A DNA stretch of 23,014 nucleotides from Candidatus Krumholzibacteriia bacterium (lineage in GTDB: Bacteria > Krumholzibacteriota > Krumholzibacteria > WVZY01 > JAKEHA01), in assembly GCA_029863355.1 (NCBI GenBank), contig JAOTVO010000004.1, positions 1-23,014 of the forward strand, in the 5' to 3' direction. Positions 13,888 through 21,960 of the stretch are shown piece by piece. The translations under genes were made by a program, and so were the position numbers. Under the pieces are notes generated by a model. It worked only from the letters and a program-made list of their open reading frames with translations. It was not told where the DNA came from and did not search any database. How positions within the stretch are numbered: position 1 is the stretch's first letter; each line of letters starts with the position of its first letter.

Positions 13888-14814
13888 CTACTCGCGGAGC
13901 TCGCGGCCGGTGAGACTGATGAAGAGGCTCTCGAGCGAGGGTGGTTTCACGGAGACCTCCGTTACGCGCTCGAGCGAGGCCGCCCGTTCCAGAATGCCCG
14001 CCAGTCCGCTCGTGCGCGAGGGCAGCACGATGGTCACGCCGTGCTCGTCTTCGTGCAGGACGCGCGCGCCTTCGATCGTACCCACCAGGGCGGAGAGCGA
14101 ATCTCGGTCGAATCCGCCGCGCAGGCTCAAGAGCTGCACGTCCTGCACCGAGGCGCGCAGCTCGGCGAGCGTTCCCTCGCGGATGATGCGCCCATGGTCG
14201 ATGATACCGATCCGACCGCACAGCAGCTCGGCCTCTTCGAGGTAGTGCGTGCTCATGAGGACCGCGGCACCGGCGCGGGCCACCTCGCTAATCGCATCGT
14301 GGATGCGCAGTCGCGTCTGCGGGTCCAGGCCGACGGTGGGTTCGTCGAGGACGAGCGCGCGCGGTTCGTGCAGCAGCGCGAGCACGAGCGTGAGGCGGCG
14401 CATCTGGCCGCCGGAAAACTCGCCCGCCGGCTGGCCGGCCTTCTCGCCGAGACCGATCCAGTCGATCAGCTCGCGCGCCCGGCCGCGCAGGGCGCCGCCG
14501 CCGAGCCCGTAGAGCGAGCCGAAAAAGAGGCAGTTCTGGAGTGCGGAGAGTTCCTCGATCACCACCGACTGCTGCGGCACCACGCCCAGAATACGCTTGG
14601 CCGCCTCGGGGCTGCCCACGATGTCGTGGCCGCCGACCTCCACCTGTCCCGCGGTGGGGCGCAGCAGACCCGAGATCACGCCGATGGTGGTGGACTTGCC
14701 GGCGCCGTTGGGCCCGAGCAGTCCGTAGATCTCGCCGGCAGAGATGCGGAACGAGATGTCCGCGACCACCTCGACTTTGCCGTAACGCTTTGCTAGATTG
14801 GTGACTTCGATCAT
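13888..14814 (-). CDS. ABC transporter ATP-binding protein (ABC-2 exporter)
   Basis: This 308-residue cytoplasmic ATPase has every nucleotide-binding motif: Walker A GPNGAGKST (34-42), Q-loop PQQ (80-82), signature FSGGQ (133-137), Walker B LVLDEPT (154-160) with D-loop GLD (162-164), and switch His190 (MSTHYLEEAE). The remaining 80 or so residues form the C-terminal domain common in DrrA/CcmA-type exporter ATPases. The first gene of the operon, it powers the two permeases that follow. The frame is open for 27 codons upstream, but that part overlaps the promoter, and MIEVTNLAKRYG is the standard beginning, so I start at ATG 14814. No strong ribosome site is seen. Confidence 0.93.
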   Translation of the reverse strand: MIEVTNLAKRYGKVEVVADISFRISAGEIYGLLGPNGAGKSTTIGVISGLLRPTAGQVEVGGHDIVGSPEAAKRILGVVPQQSVVIEELSALQNCLFFGSLYGLGGGALRGRARELIDWIGLGEKAGQPAGEFSGGQMRRLTLVLALLHEPRALVLDEPTVGLDPQTRLRIHDAISEVARAGAAVLMSTHYLEEAELLCGRIGIIDHGRIIREGTLAELRASVQDVQLLSLRGGFDRDSLSALVGTIEGARVLHEDEHGVTIVLPSRTSGLAGILERAASLERVTEVSVKPPSLESLFISLTGRELRE

Positions 14815-14866
14815 GCTGCTCGACGGAGAGCGTCCGTTGGAGAATGCCCGTTGCCGTGTCGCGGCA

Positions 14867-14895
14867 TTATAATGGAAGCGGCGCGGGACGGTCAA
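14867..14895 (-). promoter_or_regulatory. Sigma70-type promoter of the exporter/M28 operon
   Basis: On the minus strand TTGACC (14895-14890) and a perfect TATAAT (14872-14867) are 17 bp apart. The start site would be near 14860, giving a leader of about 45 nt to ATG 14814. Confidence 0.75.
14868..14873 (+). promoter_or_regulatory. Candidate -10 box of the pseudouridine synthase gene
   Basis: The self-complementary ATTATAAT at 14866-14873 also gives a perfect TATAAT in the plus direction, 44 nt before ATG 14917. No good -35 box lies 16-18 bp upstream (TGCCCG at 14845-14850), so this promoter is weaker or needs an activator. Confidence 0.35.
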
Positions 14896-14916
14896 CCGAA
14901 CCCCCGCCGCGTCTGC

Positions 14917-15639
14917 ATGCGTGCCATGGCGTCCGACCTCGTCATACTATATGAGGACAACCACCTGCTCGCCGTCGCCAAGCCCGGGGGGTTGCTCGCT
15001 CAGGGAGACCGCACGGGCGACCCCACCGCGCTCGAGCTCGCACGGGCTTACGTGAAGGCGTCGCGCGGCAAGCCCGGGAAAGCCTTCCTCGGGCTCGTGC
15101 ACCGGCTGGACCGACCTGTTTCCGGTGTCCTGCTGTTCGCGCGGACTTCGAAGGCTGCGGGTCGTCTGGCCCGGGCCTTCGCCGAGCGAGACGTGGAGAA
15201 GACCTACCTCGCCGTCGTCGTGGGGGAGCCGCGTCAGGACGAGGGCACGCTCACCGGTTACATCGAGCGCACGCACCTGCGCTCGCGGCTCGCGCCCCGG
15301 CCCACGCCCGACGCCCGCGAGGCCACGCTCTCCTACCGCGTGCTCGAGCGGCGGGGGCAGGGCTCTCTCCTGGTGGTCGCCCCGGAGACCGGCCGCCACC
15401 ACCAGATCCGGCTGCAGCTGGGATCCGAGGGCATGCCCATCGCCGGGGACCTCAAGTACGGCGCGCCCGAGGCCCTGCCCGATCGCACGATCGCCTTGCA
15501 CGCCGTCGCGCTGCGCGTGCCCCACCCCGTGCGCGACGAGCTGGTCTACATCGTGGCGACGCCCCCGGCGACGCCCCCCTGGTCCTCCTTCGCGCGCGTC
15601 ATCGAATCGTTCCTGGCGAAGCTGTCATCGCCGCGGTGA
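14917..15639 (+). CDS. RluA-family pseudouridine synthase
   Basis: This protein of about 240 residues has the RluA catalytic core. LVILYEDNHLLAVAKPGGLLAQGD opens the fold, HRLDRPVSGVLLFA holds the catalytic Asp, and LVVAPETGRHHQIRLQLGSEGMPIAGDLKYG is the conserved late block. It isomerises uridine to pseudouridine in rRNA or tRNA in the cytoplasm. The N-terminal S4 domain of many RluA members is missing, as in RluA and TruC-type enzymes. ATG 14917 and ATG 14926 are both possible starts, and TTG 14851 would place the promoter inside the gene. The stop faces the phosphatase gene's stop across 6 bp. Confidence 0.9.
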   Translation: MRAMASDLVILYEDNHLLAVAKPGGLLAQGDRTGDPTALELARAYVKASRGKPGKAFLGLVHRLDRPVSGVLLFARTSKAAGRLARAFAERDVEKTYLAVVVGEPRQDEGTLTGYIERTHLRSRLAPRPTPDAREATLSYRVLERRGQGSLLVVAPETGRHHQIRLQLGSEGMPIAGDLKYGAPEALPDRTIALHAVALRVPHPVRDELVYIVATPPATPPWSSFARVIESFLAKLSSPR

Positions 15640-15645
15640 CGCCGC

Positions 15646-16590
15646 TCACCAGCGAAACCCGCGCTCCACGACGTGCAGGAGTACCCCCTCGCGCACGCCA
15701 CCGGGGTTGATGTGCAACACGCGCTTGCGCGCATGGTCCATCACGGCCAGCACGACAACGAGACCGGCGGCGATGATATCCGCGCGGTCCGCGGGAAGGC
15801 CGCGCATGCGCCTGCGCGCGGCTAGCGTCGCTGCGCCGCATCGGCGCGCGAGCCGCGCGATGTCGGCGCGACGCACCGCGGCGCCTCGCGCGGCATCGGC
15901 CCCGCTGAGCATGCGCGCGAGCGTCGTCACCGTACCGCCGGAGGCAACCAGGTCCAGGCGCGCGGGCGCGAAGCGCGGGCAGCGGTGAAAGAAGGAGGCG
16001 AGGAGGGAGTCGGCGCGGCTGCGGATGGCGGCCAGCTCCCCGGCGCCGGGCGGGTCGTGCCGGACGTAGCGCTCGGTCAAGCGAAGGGCCCCGAGCGGGA
16101 GCGACATCGTGCGCGCGATCTGGCCCCGCCGGGCGAACACGAGTTCGACCGACCCGCCGCCGATGTCGACGAGCAGCGTGGCGGGCTTGGGGTGTTGCAA
16201 GCACGCGCGCGCGCCCGTATAGGCAAGGCGCGCCTCCTGGCGCGCCGAGAGCACCCGCACGCGCACACCGGTCCGGCGCTCGATGCGTCGGAGTATCGCG
16301 GCCGACCGCGGGGCCCGGCGCAGAGCCCACGTCGCGTATCCGAACAGGTGCTCGCAGCCGTGGCGACGTGCGAGACGCCGGTACTCCTGGATGGCCGCGA
16401 TGGTCGCGACGACGGCGGTCTGCGCCACGCCCCTGCCACCGGCGAGCCCGGCGCCGATGCGCGTGGTGGTCAGTCGTCGCGCGATCACATGCACGCGTCC
16501 CCCGCGCACCTTCCCGACGAGGAGTTTCGTGGAGTTGGTCCCGATGTCCAGGACGGCGACGGGTGTCGCACGCGGGTGAGCTGACGGCAC
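15646..16590 (-). CDS. Ppx/GppA family phosphatase
   Basis: This 314-residue cytoplasmic protein has the sugar kinase/HSP70/actin fold of exopolyphosphatase and pppGpp phosphohydrolase. The phosphate-1 loop is DIGTNSTKLL from Asp15 and the second loop VDIGGGSVEL from Val141. The catalytic Glu is most likely Glu119 in SARQEARLAY. ASGGTVTTLA, LPADRADIIAAGL and PGGVREGVL complete the family pattern. It lacks the C-terminal HD-like domain of E. coli Ppx, matching the short two-domain form. Whether it prefers polyphosphate or pppGpp cannot be told. GTG 16590 is the start, with AAGGAGGGA directly before it; longer frames overlap the upstream gene. It follows the glycosyltransferase after 10 bp in one operon. 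Confidence 0.9.
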   Translation of the reverse strand: MPSAHPRATPVAVLDIGTNSTKLLVGKVRGGRVHVIARRLTTTRIGAGLAGGRGVAQTAVVATIAAIQEYRRLARRHGCEHLFGYATWALRRAPRSAAILRRIERRTGVRVRVLSARQEARLAYTGARACLQHPKPATLLVDIGGGSVELVFARRGQIARTMSLPLGALRLTERYVRHDPPGAGELAAIRSRADSLLASFFHRCPRFAPARLDLVASGGTVTTLARMLSGADAARGAAVRRADIARLARRCGAATLAARRRMRGLPADRADIIAAGLVVVLAVMDHARKRVLHINPGGVREGVLLHVVERGFRW

Positions 16591-16600
16591 GGTCCCTCCT

Positions 16601-18742
16601 TCAACGCGGCGCGCGCAGCCGCTGCCGGAGGTCGTTGAGCCGGGAGTCGCCGGGGGGAAAATACAGGCGGGCCTGTTCCAGTGTGCGCAGCACGCCGTCG
16701 GTGTCTCCCTTCTCGTGGTAGCACTCGGCGAGCGCGATGAGCGCCTCTCGTTCGTAACCGCCGAACCGCGCGATGTCCGTGTAGCTCTCGATGGCGTCGT
16801 CCAACCGGCCCATTGCGCGCTGCACGGCGGCCAGTGCCAGGTACGCGGGCGGGTAGACCGCCTGGTTCGGGTCGACGACCTGTGCGAGCATGCGCTCGGC
16901 CTCCGCGAGGTCACCGGCGGCGGCGTGGCAACGGGCCATGCCCACGACTCCCCGGATGTCGTGGCGGTCGATCTGCGCGAGTCTCCCATAAGCGCCGGCC
17001 GCTTTGTCCAGCTCGCCGCGCTTGAGGTAACAGTCGCCAAGGTGGTCGAGGGCGTCCACGGCCTTGATATCGGATCCCCCCACCTTCGCCAGCACGTCTA
17101 TGGCGCGCGAACAGCGACCCTGCTCCCAAAGGAGTTCGCCCAAGTTGTAATTGACATCCCGGGCGATCAGCTCGTAGGCGGGCGTGGGAAAACGCGCGTT
17201 TATCTCATCCGCCCTCTGGAAATGCCCCAGCGCCGTGTCCTTGCGCCCCATCTTGAGGTAGGTGTTGCCGAGCGTGTTGTGCGAGAACGCGTTCGAGTAT
17301 TCGCGGATCTGCCGGAACCACAAGTAGTCCGAATTGACGATCCCGGCGACGACGGCCAGGAAGACAAGGGATCGAACGAGACCAAAACTCCTGGCGCGAT
17401 AAGCCGCGGCGACGTAGGCCGCGGCGTAGGCCGCGAACATGATCATGACCGGCATGATGGGGAGGCGGAAACGCGCGTTGACGAAAAAAGCGACGACTCC
17501 CAGCGAATAGAGGAGGACGAAGAGATAGAAGAGCGATAACTCGCGCCGCCGCGGCCAGGCGAGTGCCATCCCCAGCAGTCCCAGGGGCGCGACGAGCCAG
17601 AAACCGGGGAGGGGGACGTACTTCATCCCCGCCAGGTTCCAGAAGAAGTAGATGAACTTGTTGTTCGCGCGCTCGGGTCCCGCCCAGTACATCCGCAACT
17701 TCTTGAACACGAGTCGCCAGGCTTCCGACGGGCGCGCGGTGAAGAACTCGAACCCACGCTCGAAGTAGTAGTCGGACACCTCCGCGAGGCCGAGCTTGCG
17801 GCCTCGGTCGCGCTCGGCAATGGCGATCGCATCCTCGTAACCACCCCACCAGTCCGCCCGCGTGCCGGGAACGATCGCCGTGCTGCCGTCGGACGCGGGG
17901 TTGTTGCCGATGTAGAAGTTCACTCCGCCGGACGCCCCGACGGGAACGATCGCGTGCGCCACCATGTAGTTGCGTATCATCACCGGCGCGATCGGCACCG
18001 CCATGGTCGCGGCGAACACGAGCGTGCCCCACACCCACGCCCGCGTGTCGCGCGGCGTCCGCGACGAACGGAGGAAGAGAACCAGGGGAACCGCGGGGAG
18101 GAGAATAAGGATGCTGGGGCGCGCGATCGCGGACAGCCCCAGCACCAGTCCCGCGGCGGCGAGCCAGCGTTTGTTGTCTGTCCGCAGGCCCTTCGCGAAG
18201 AACAGGAAGCCCATCGTGTTGAGGAAGATGAACGTCGTGACAATGAGCAGGTCGCCCTCGAAGTAGACGAAGGGCCAGTAGAGCGCGGCGCCGATGCCGG
18301 CCCAGAGGGCCACGCGCGGCGAGAAGTACTCGCGGGTGAGCAGGTAGACGAGGCCGGTCGTAGCCGTGCCCATCGCGTGCTGTACGAAAACGGCGAAGGC
18401 GATGCTCGATCCGCCCAGCTTGTACAACGCGGCCAGCAGGTACGGATAGAGCGGGCCCCGGAAGAAAACGTCGTCCCCGCGCGCCCCCCCCGCCAGTATG
18501 TCCTGTGCCCATTCGTGGTGGTAGAGCCCGTCCAGAATGGGATGGAGGAAGACCGGATTGTTCTTCTGGTTGAGGAAGAAGAACACCATGCGCAGCCCAA
18601 AGGCAACGGCGAGCACTATCCCCAGTTGCGCCAGCTCGCGGCGATCGCGCCAGCGGAACGAGCGGGACTCGTCGAGGCCGACACGGGGATCGACAGCGCT
18701 GTGGACGCGCTCCGTCTTCTTGCGTTGCTTTTGCCTGGGCAT
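16601..18742 (-). CDS. GT39-like membrane glycosyltransferase with C-terminal TPR domain
   Basis: This 713-residue protein has a basic cytoplasmic N-terminus and about ten to twelve membrane helices (about 38-520). Its TPR-like region (about 535-700) shows several 34-residue helix pairs, such as NTLGNTYLKMGRKDTALGHF and DHLGDCYLKRGELDKAAGAY. The first periplasmic loop holds DGLYHHEW (71-78) and RGPLYPYLLA (95-104), the acidic-residue loop and following motif of PMT/ArnT-like GT-C enzymes. These enzymes transfer sugars from polyprenyl phosphate to protein or lipid outside the membrane. The TPR part would lie in the periplasm and could hold the acceptor protein. The acceptor is unknown. ATG 18742 is chosen because longer frames run antisense through the histidine kinase. 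It is first in an operon with the Ppx/GppA gene. Confidence 0.83.
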   Translation of the reverse strand: MPRQKQRKKTERVHSAVDPRVGLDESRSFRWRDRRELAQLGIVLAVAFGLRMVFFFLNQKNNPVFLHPILDGLYHHEWAQDILAGGARGDDVFFRGPLYPYLLAALYKLGGSSIAFAVFVQHAMGTATTGLVYLLTREYFSPRVALWAGIGAALYWPFVYFEGDLLIVTTFIFLNTMGFLFFAKGLRTDNKRWLAAAGLVLGLSAIARPSILILLPAVPLVLFLRSSRTPRDTRAWVWGTLVFAATMAVPIAPVMIRNYMVAHAIVPVGASGGVNFYIGNNPASDGSTAIVPGTRADWWGGYEDAIAIAERDRGRKLGLAEVSDYYFERGFEFFTARPSEAWRLVFKKLRMYWAGPERANNKFIYFFWNLAGMKYVPLPGFWLVAPLGLLGMALAWPRRRELSLFYLFVLLYSLGVVAFFVNARFRLPIMPVMIMFAAYAAAYVAAAYRARSFGLVRSLVFLAVVAGIVNSDYLWFRQIREYSNAFSHNTLGNTYLKMGRKDTALGHFQRADEINARFPTPAYELIARDVNYNLGELLWEQGRCSRAIDVLAKVGGSDIKAVDALDHLGDCYLKRGELDKAAGAYGRLAQIDRHDIRGVVGMARCHAAAGDLAEAERMLAQVVDPNQAVYPPAYLALAAVQRAMGRLDDAIESYTDIARFGGYEREALIALAECYHEKGDTDGVLRTLEQARLYFPPGDSRLNDLRQRLRAPR

Positions 18743-18867
18743 GTCACTCGGCTGCGGGAGGCGCGAGTCTAACACAGGCGCGCTCGGCGCGACAATCGAG
18801 GCGGGGCCGCGCACGCGCGTTGGAACGGTTCGTGCAGGTCCCTGGTCTGCGAGGTAACCATTTAATA

Positions 18868-18873
18868 TATAAT
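18868..18873 (+). promoter_or_regulatory. Candidate -10 box of the histidine kinase gene
   Basis: A perfect TATAAT lies in an A/T-rich patch (18859-18874) unusual for this window. It ends 11 bp before the ATG at 18885, so transcription would start about 5 nt before the start codon. The -35 position (GTCTGC at 18845-18850) is poor. Confidence 0.4.
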
Positions 18874-18884
18874 GAGTTGCAAAG

Positions 18885-20639
18885 ATGCCTAAGCGAGCCA
18901 AACGTGCAAAATCGGAGTCGAGCTCCCCTCGGCGCGCGCAACGCCGCGGAGCGACGAGGAGCAATGCGACGCCGGCGAACGCAACCGACGACGCCAAGGA
19001 ACTCCTGGCGATGGTGCGCATCGCAAACACCATCCTCCAGTTCACGCAGCTGGAGGACATCCTCGCCGCCATCACGCGCGAACTCGCGAACGTGATTCGC
19101 TTCGACCGCTCCAGCATCGCGTTCATGACGCCCGACGGCAAGGCCCTTACGCTGCAGCACATCTACAAGAGCGGCGACGCCAAGAGCGCAATCGGCGACG
19201 GGCGGCGAATTCCCCTCGACGAAAATTCGATCATCGGCTGGGTGGCAGTGAACGGCGAGCCCGTACTGCGGCCGAGCATCGTCGAAGACGGGCGCTTCCT
19301 CGAGATCGTCAAGGAAGAACGGCTGGCGTGCGACATGGTCGTGCCCCTGGTGGCCAGGGGCAAGGTCATCGGGACCATCAACGTCGGGTGCTACGAGGAA
19401 GGGGCGCTGTCGGAGCGGGACCTCGGCATGCTCATCAACTGCGGCAGCCTGGCTTGCGGGGTCATCGAGCACGCCTTGTTGCTGAAGGAAGCCAAGTTGC
19501 TGGGTAGCCGATACCACACGTTGCAGCGCAACGCGAGCGACATCATTCTGCTCGTGGATCGCGACACGGGAGCGCTGATCGAGGTCAACCGCAAGACCTG
19601 TGACGTGCTTGGCTACGCCGAGGAGGAGCTGCTGGGCAGGTCGTTCTTCGAGTTGTTTCCGTCGGAGAATCAGCTCCAGGCGCGCCGGGACTTCGTCAAT
19701 ATCCTCAGCCGCAAGTCCACGTCATTCGTGGATCGACAGATGCGCAGTCGCGACGGGGGCGTCATATACGTGGACATCAGCGCGAGTCTCGTCGACCTCG
19801 AGGCGGCGTCGTTCGTGCAGATCCTCGTCCACGACATATCGCAGCGCCGCATGCTCGAGCAGCAGATCATCCGGCAGAACCGGCGCCTGCAGGACGCCCT
19901 GCGCAAGCTGCGCGAGGTCGATCGGATGAAGACGGAGTTCCTGGCGAACATCAGCCACGAGCTCCGCACACCGCTGTCCGTCATCATTGCCTACGCGGAC
20001 ACGCTTCGCGAACCGTCGCTCGGCGACGAAGAGCGCCGCGGGTTCCTCGACGTCGTGGCCCAGAACGGCCAGAGTCTGCTGCGGCTGATCAACGACCTGC
20101 TCGACCTCTCCCAGCTCGAGACCACGGAGGCGATGTTGAGCGTGGGGCCTTCGCACCTGCACGACGTGGTCCGAGCCATGTGGGCGGAGGTGGAGAGACA
20201 GGCCAAGGACAAGGGGATCGAGCTGCGCTTCGAGCCCGGTGCCGACGTGCCGGTGGCCTGGTTCGACAGCCGGCGCATGCAGCAGGTCGTGTCCAGCCTC
20301 GTGCACAACGCGCTCAAGTTCACGCCCGAGGGCGGAAAGGTGGTCGTGCGCTCCAGCCGCGTCCCCGATGGCGTGTGCATGGAGGTGGCGGACACAGGAG
20401 CGGGCATACCCGCCGAGCATCTGCCCTCCGTGTTCGTGGCGTTTCGCCAGATCGACGGCTCCACGACCCGTCGCTGGGGAGGGTTGGGCATCGGCCTGGC
20501 CATGGCCAAGCACATCGTGGAACTCCACGGCGGGCGTATATGGGTGGAGAGCCGGCAAGGCGAGGGGAGCACATTCCGATTCGTCATCCCCGCCGATGCG
20601 CACGAGCCGCTGCCCGTGTTGGAGATCGAGCCGGCCTGA
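18885..20639 (+). CDS. GAF-PAS sensor histidine kinase
   Basis: This 584-residue protein has no membrane helix, so it is probably cytoplasmic. Its Arg/Lys-rich N-terminus is followed by a GAF domain (about 40-195) and a PAS domain (about 211-320). The dimerisation/phospho-acceptor domain comes next, with H-box His358 in FLANISHELRTPLS, and then the HATPase domain: N box Asn475, G1 DTGAG (503-507), G2 GLGIGL (533-538). It autophosphorylates on His358 in response to a ligand or redox cue sensed by GAF or PAS and passes phosphate to a response regulator. None is encoded nearby, making it an orphan kinase. No ribosome-binding sequence precedes ATG 18885, and the likely -10 box is only 11 bp away. 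It diverges from the glycosyltransferase operon. Confidence 0.93.
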   Translation: MPKRAKRAKSESSSPRRAQRRGATRSNATPANATDDAKELLAMVRIANTILQFTQLEDILAAITRELANVIRFDRSSIAFMTPDGKALTLQHIYKSGDAKSAIGDGRRIPLDENSIIGWVAVNGEPVLRPSIVEDGRFLEIVKEERLACDMVVPLVARGKVIGTINVGCYEEGALSERDLGMLINCGSLACGVIEHALLLKEAKLLGSRYHTLQRNASDIILLVDRDTGALIEVNRKTCDVLGYAEEELLGRSFFELFPSENQLQARRDFVNILSRKSTSFVDRQMRSRDGGVIYVDISASLVDLEAASFVQILVHDISQRRMLEQQIIRQNRRLQDALRKLREVDRMKTEFLANISHELRTPLSVIIAYADTLREPSLGDEERRGFLDVVAQNGQSLLRLINDLLDLSQLETTEAMLSVGPSHLHDVVRAMWAEVERQAKDKGIELRFEPGADVPVAWFDSRRMQQVVSSLVHNALKFTPEGGKVVVRSSRVPDGVCMEVADTGAGIPAEHLPSVFVAFRQIDGSTTRRWGGLGIGLAMAKHIVELHGGRIWVESRQGEGSTFRFVIPADAHEPLPVLEIEPA

Positions 20640-20666
20640 CCCTGCCGCCGAGACGAGAGACGCTAA

Positions 20667-20733
20667 GGCGGAGCGCCGGTGTCCGCAGGCCGGGGAGAAA
20701 GCCTACGAGACGTGGAATCCCGAACGCTCCGCC
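20667..20733. other. Structured element closed by a 9-bp stem
   Basis: GGCGGAGCG (20667-20675) pairs perfectly with CGCTCCGCC (20725-20733), enclosing 49 nt that can form inner helices (CCGG/CCGG, GGG/CCC). It lies between convergent genes 28 bp after the kinase stop. No T-run follows on either strand, and it matches no riboswitch, tRNA or 6S pattern I know. I see nothing else in 20640-20848 except a short CGCCC/GGGCG pairing near 20760-20795. Confidence 0.35.
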
Positions 20734-20848
20734 GTGTGCAGTGGGAATACCGTGCGAACGCCCCCGTTTGAAAGCTAGTGGGCGGGTGCGGGCGATCCAA
20801 GCCCAATCTGCGGTTCGGCTATCTACTGTCTCGACAAAGAGTTAGGGT

Positions 20849-21658
20849 CTACTCGTCGCCGTGATCCTTGACTATCCCGTGGGGCGTGCGCCGCTCGCGG
20901 GTGTTGGCGAACGCATCGACCACCTCGCGGGGGTGCGGGATGGGGTCGGCCTGGTGGTGGCAGTGGTACTGCAGCGCCTCGTGCGTGATCGCGCGGACCC
21001 CGATCGCGCTGTTGAGAAAGCGCGCGCGCAGGTTGTTGTCTTCCAGACCCCGCCCCACGATCCGTTCGTCGTAGCCGTTGACGAGGTAGAAGTCGTCGCG
21101 GTGCACCGAGAAGTTGCACCCGACAAGGGCATAGCGTCTCCGGAAGAGGTTGCGGGCAGCGAAGGCAAAAGGCAGGTAGAAGCCGTTGCGGCGGTCATTC
21201 TTGCCCGCGTGACGCCACCAGAACGCCACGCGTTCGATGCGCCGGGTGCGCACGTTTGCTACGGTCAGGCGCGCGGTGAGCTCGCGATCGAGCATGACCC
21301 GGCGGCCCGATAGCACCTGGGCGCGACGGCGCCGCTTGAAGTGTCTCTCGAGGAAGCGGTGGTGGAGGATGCAGTCCCCGTCGATGAACACCAGGTAGTC
21401 CGCGCGGGCCTCCCCGACGGCCCGGTTTACGATCACCGTCTTGCGAAAGCCGCGGTTCTCGTGCCACACCCGACGAATGGCGAGGTGTTCCCGGTGGCGT
21501 TCGACGACTGCCGCGACGTCCTCGCCCGAGCCGTCGTCCGCCACGATCGTCTCGAAGTCGCGGAAGCTCTGGCCGGCGAGACTCGTGAGCACCTTGTCGA
21601 GAACGTCCGCCCTCTCGAAGACGGCGATGATGAGCGACAGGCGTGGAAGCGCGCTCAT
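20849..21658 (-). CDS. Family 2 glycosyltransferase
   Basis: This 269-residue soluble protein has a GT-A fold. SLIIAVFERADVLDKVLTSL opens the fold and the nucleotide-sugar motif is VADDGSG (39-45). The metal-binding DxD is FIDGDC (Asp93, Asp95). The acceptor side has YDERIVGRGLEDNNLRARFL with the probable catalytic Glu206/Asp207, as in chondroitin-polymerase-like and galactosyltransferase C-domain members. It would transfer a sugar from a nucleotide donor to a surface glycan on the inner face of the membrane. The start ATG 21658 has no clear ribosome site. It lies 20 bp after atpC on the same strand, so it is probably read from the ATP synthase operon. Confidence 0.88.
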   Translation of the reverse strand: MSALPRLSLIIAVFERADVLDKVLTSLAGQSFRDFETIVADDGSGEDVAAVVERHREHLAIRRVWHENRGFRKTVIVNRAVGEARADYLVFIDGDCILHHRFLERHFKRRRRAQVLSGRRVMLDRELTARLTVANVRTRRIERVAFWWRHAGKNDRRNGFYLPFAFAARNLFRRRYALVGCNFSVHRDDFYLVNGYDERIVGRGLEDNNLRARFLNSAIGVRAITHEALQYHCHHQADPIPHPREVVDAFANTRERRTPHGIVKDHGDE

Positions 21659-21678
21659 GGCGTGGTTTGCGTCGCGCC

Positions 21679-21948
21679 CTAGCCTTCTTGCGATTCGATG
21701 GACTCGGTCAGGAGCACGGCCTGGTTGTGCGCCACCTTGAGGATCCCGGCCCCGATGCGGTAGCGAACCTCGCGGTTGTCGTGGAAGCGCACGGTCAGCT
21801 GGCCCGACTGCAGCGTCGTGATCAAGGGCGCGTGGTTGGCGAGCACGCCGAGGTACCCCGCCTCGCCCGGGGCGACGACGGACACGACCTCGTCGTCCAG
21901 CGCGGTCGCGTTGGGCGTCAAGATCTTGAAGTTGTAGGTCGCTGCCAA
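21679..21948 (-). CDS. atpC: ATP synthase F1 epsilon subunit, short form
   Basis: This 89-residue protein matches the N-terminal beta-sandwich of F1 epsilon: NFKILTPNATALDDEVVSVVAPGEAGYLGVLANHAPLITTLQSG. This part docks on gamma and the c-ring at the base of the central stalk. The usual C-terminal pair of helices, which can extend and inhibit ATP hydrolysis, is missing, since full-length forms have about 130-140 residues. Short forms are normal in Chlorobi/Bacteroidetes-type lineages, and the clean stop and neighbour argue against a broken gene. The start is TTG 21948 with GAGGAGGAG just before it. The gap to atpD is 12 bp. Confidence 0.92.
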   Translation of the reverse strand: MAATYNFKILTPNATALDDEVVSVVAPGEAGYLGVLANHAPLITTLQSGQLTVRFHDNREVRYRIGAGILKVAHNQAVLLTESIESQEG

Positions 21949-21960
21949 CGCTCCTCCTCG

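Noticed and set aside
20667..20733. Reading of the stem-closed element as a tRNA or known riboswitch
   Set aside because: The outer stem could mimic an acceptor, but there is no T loop, D-loop GG or CCA end, and no ligand-binding core of a known riboswitch class is visible.
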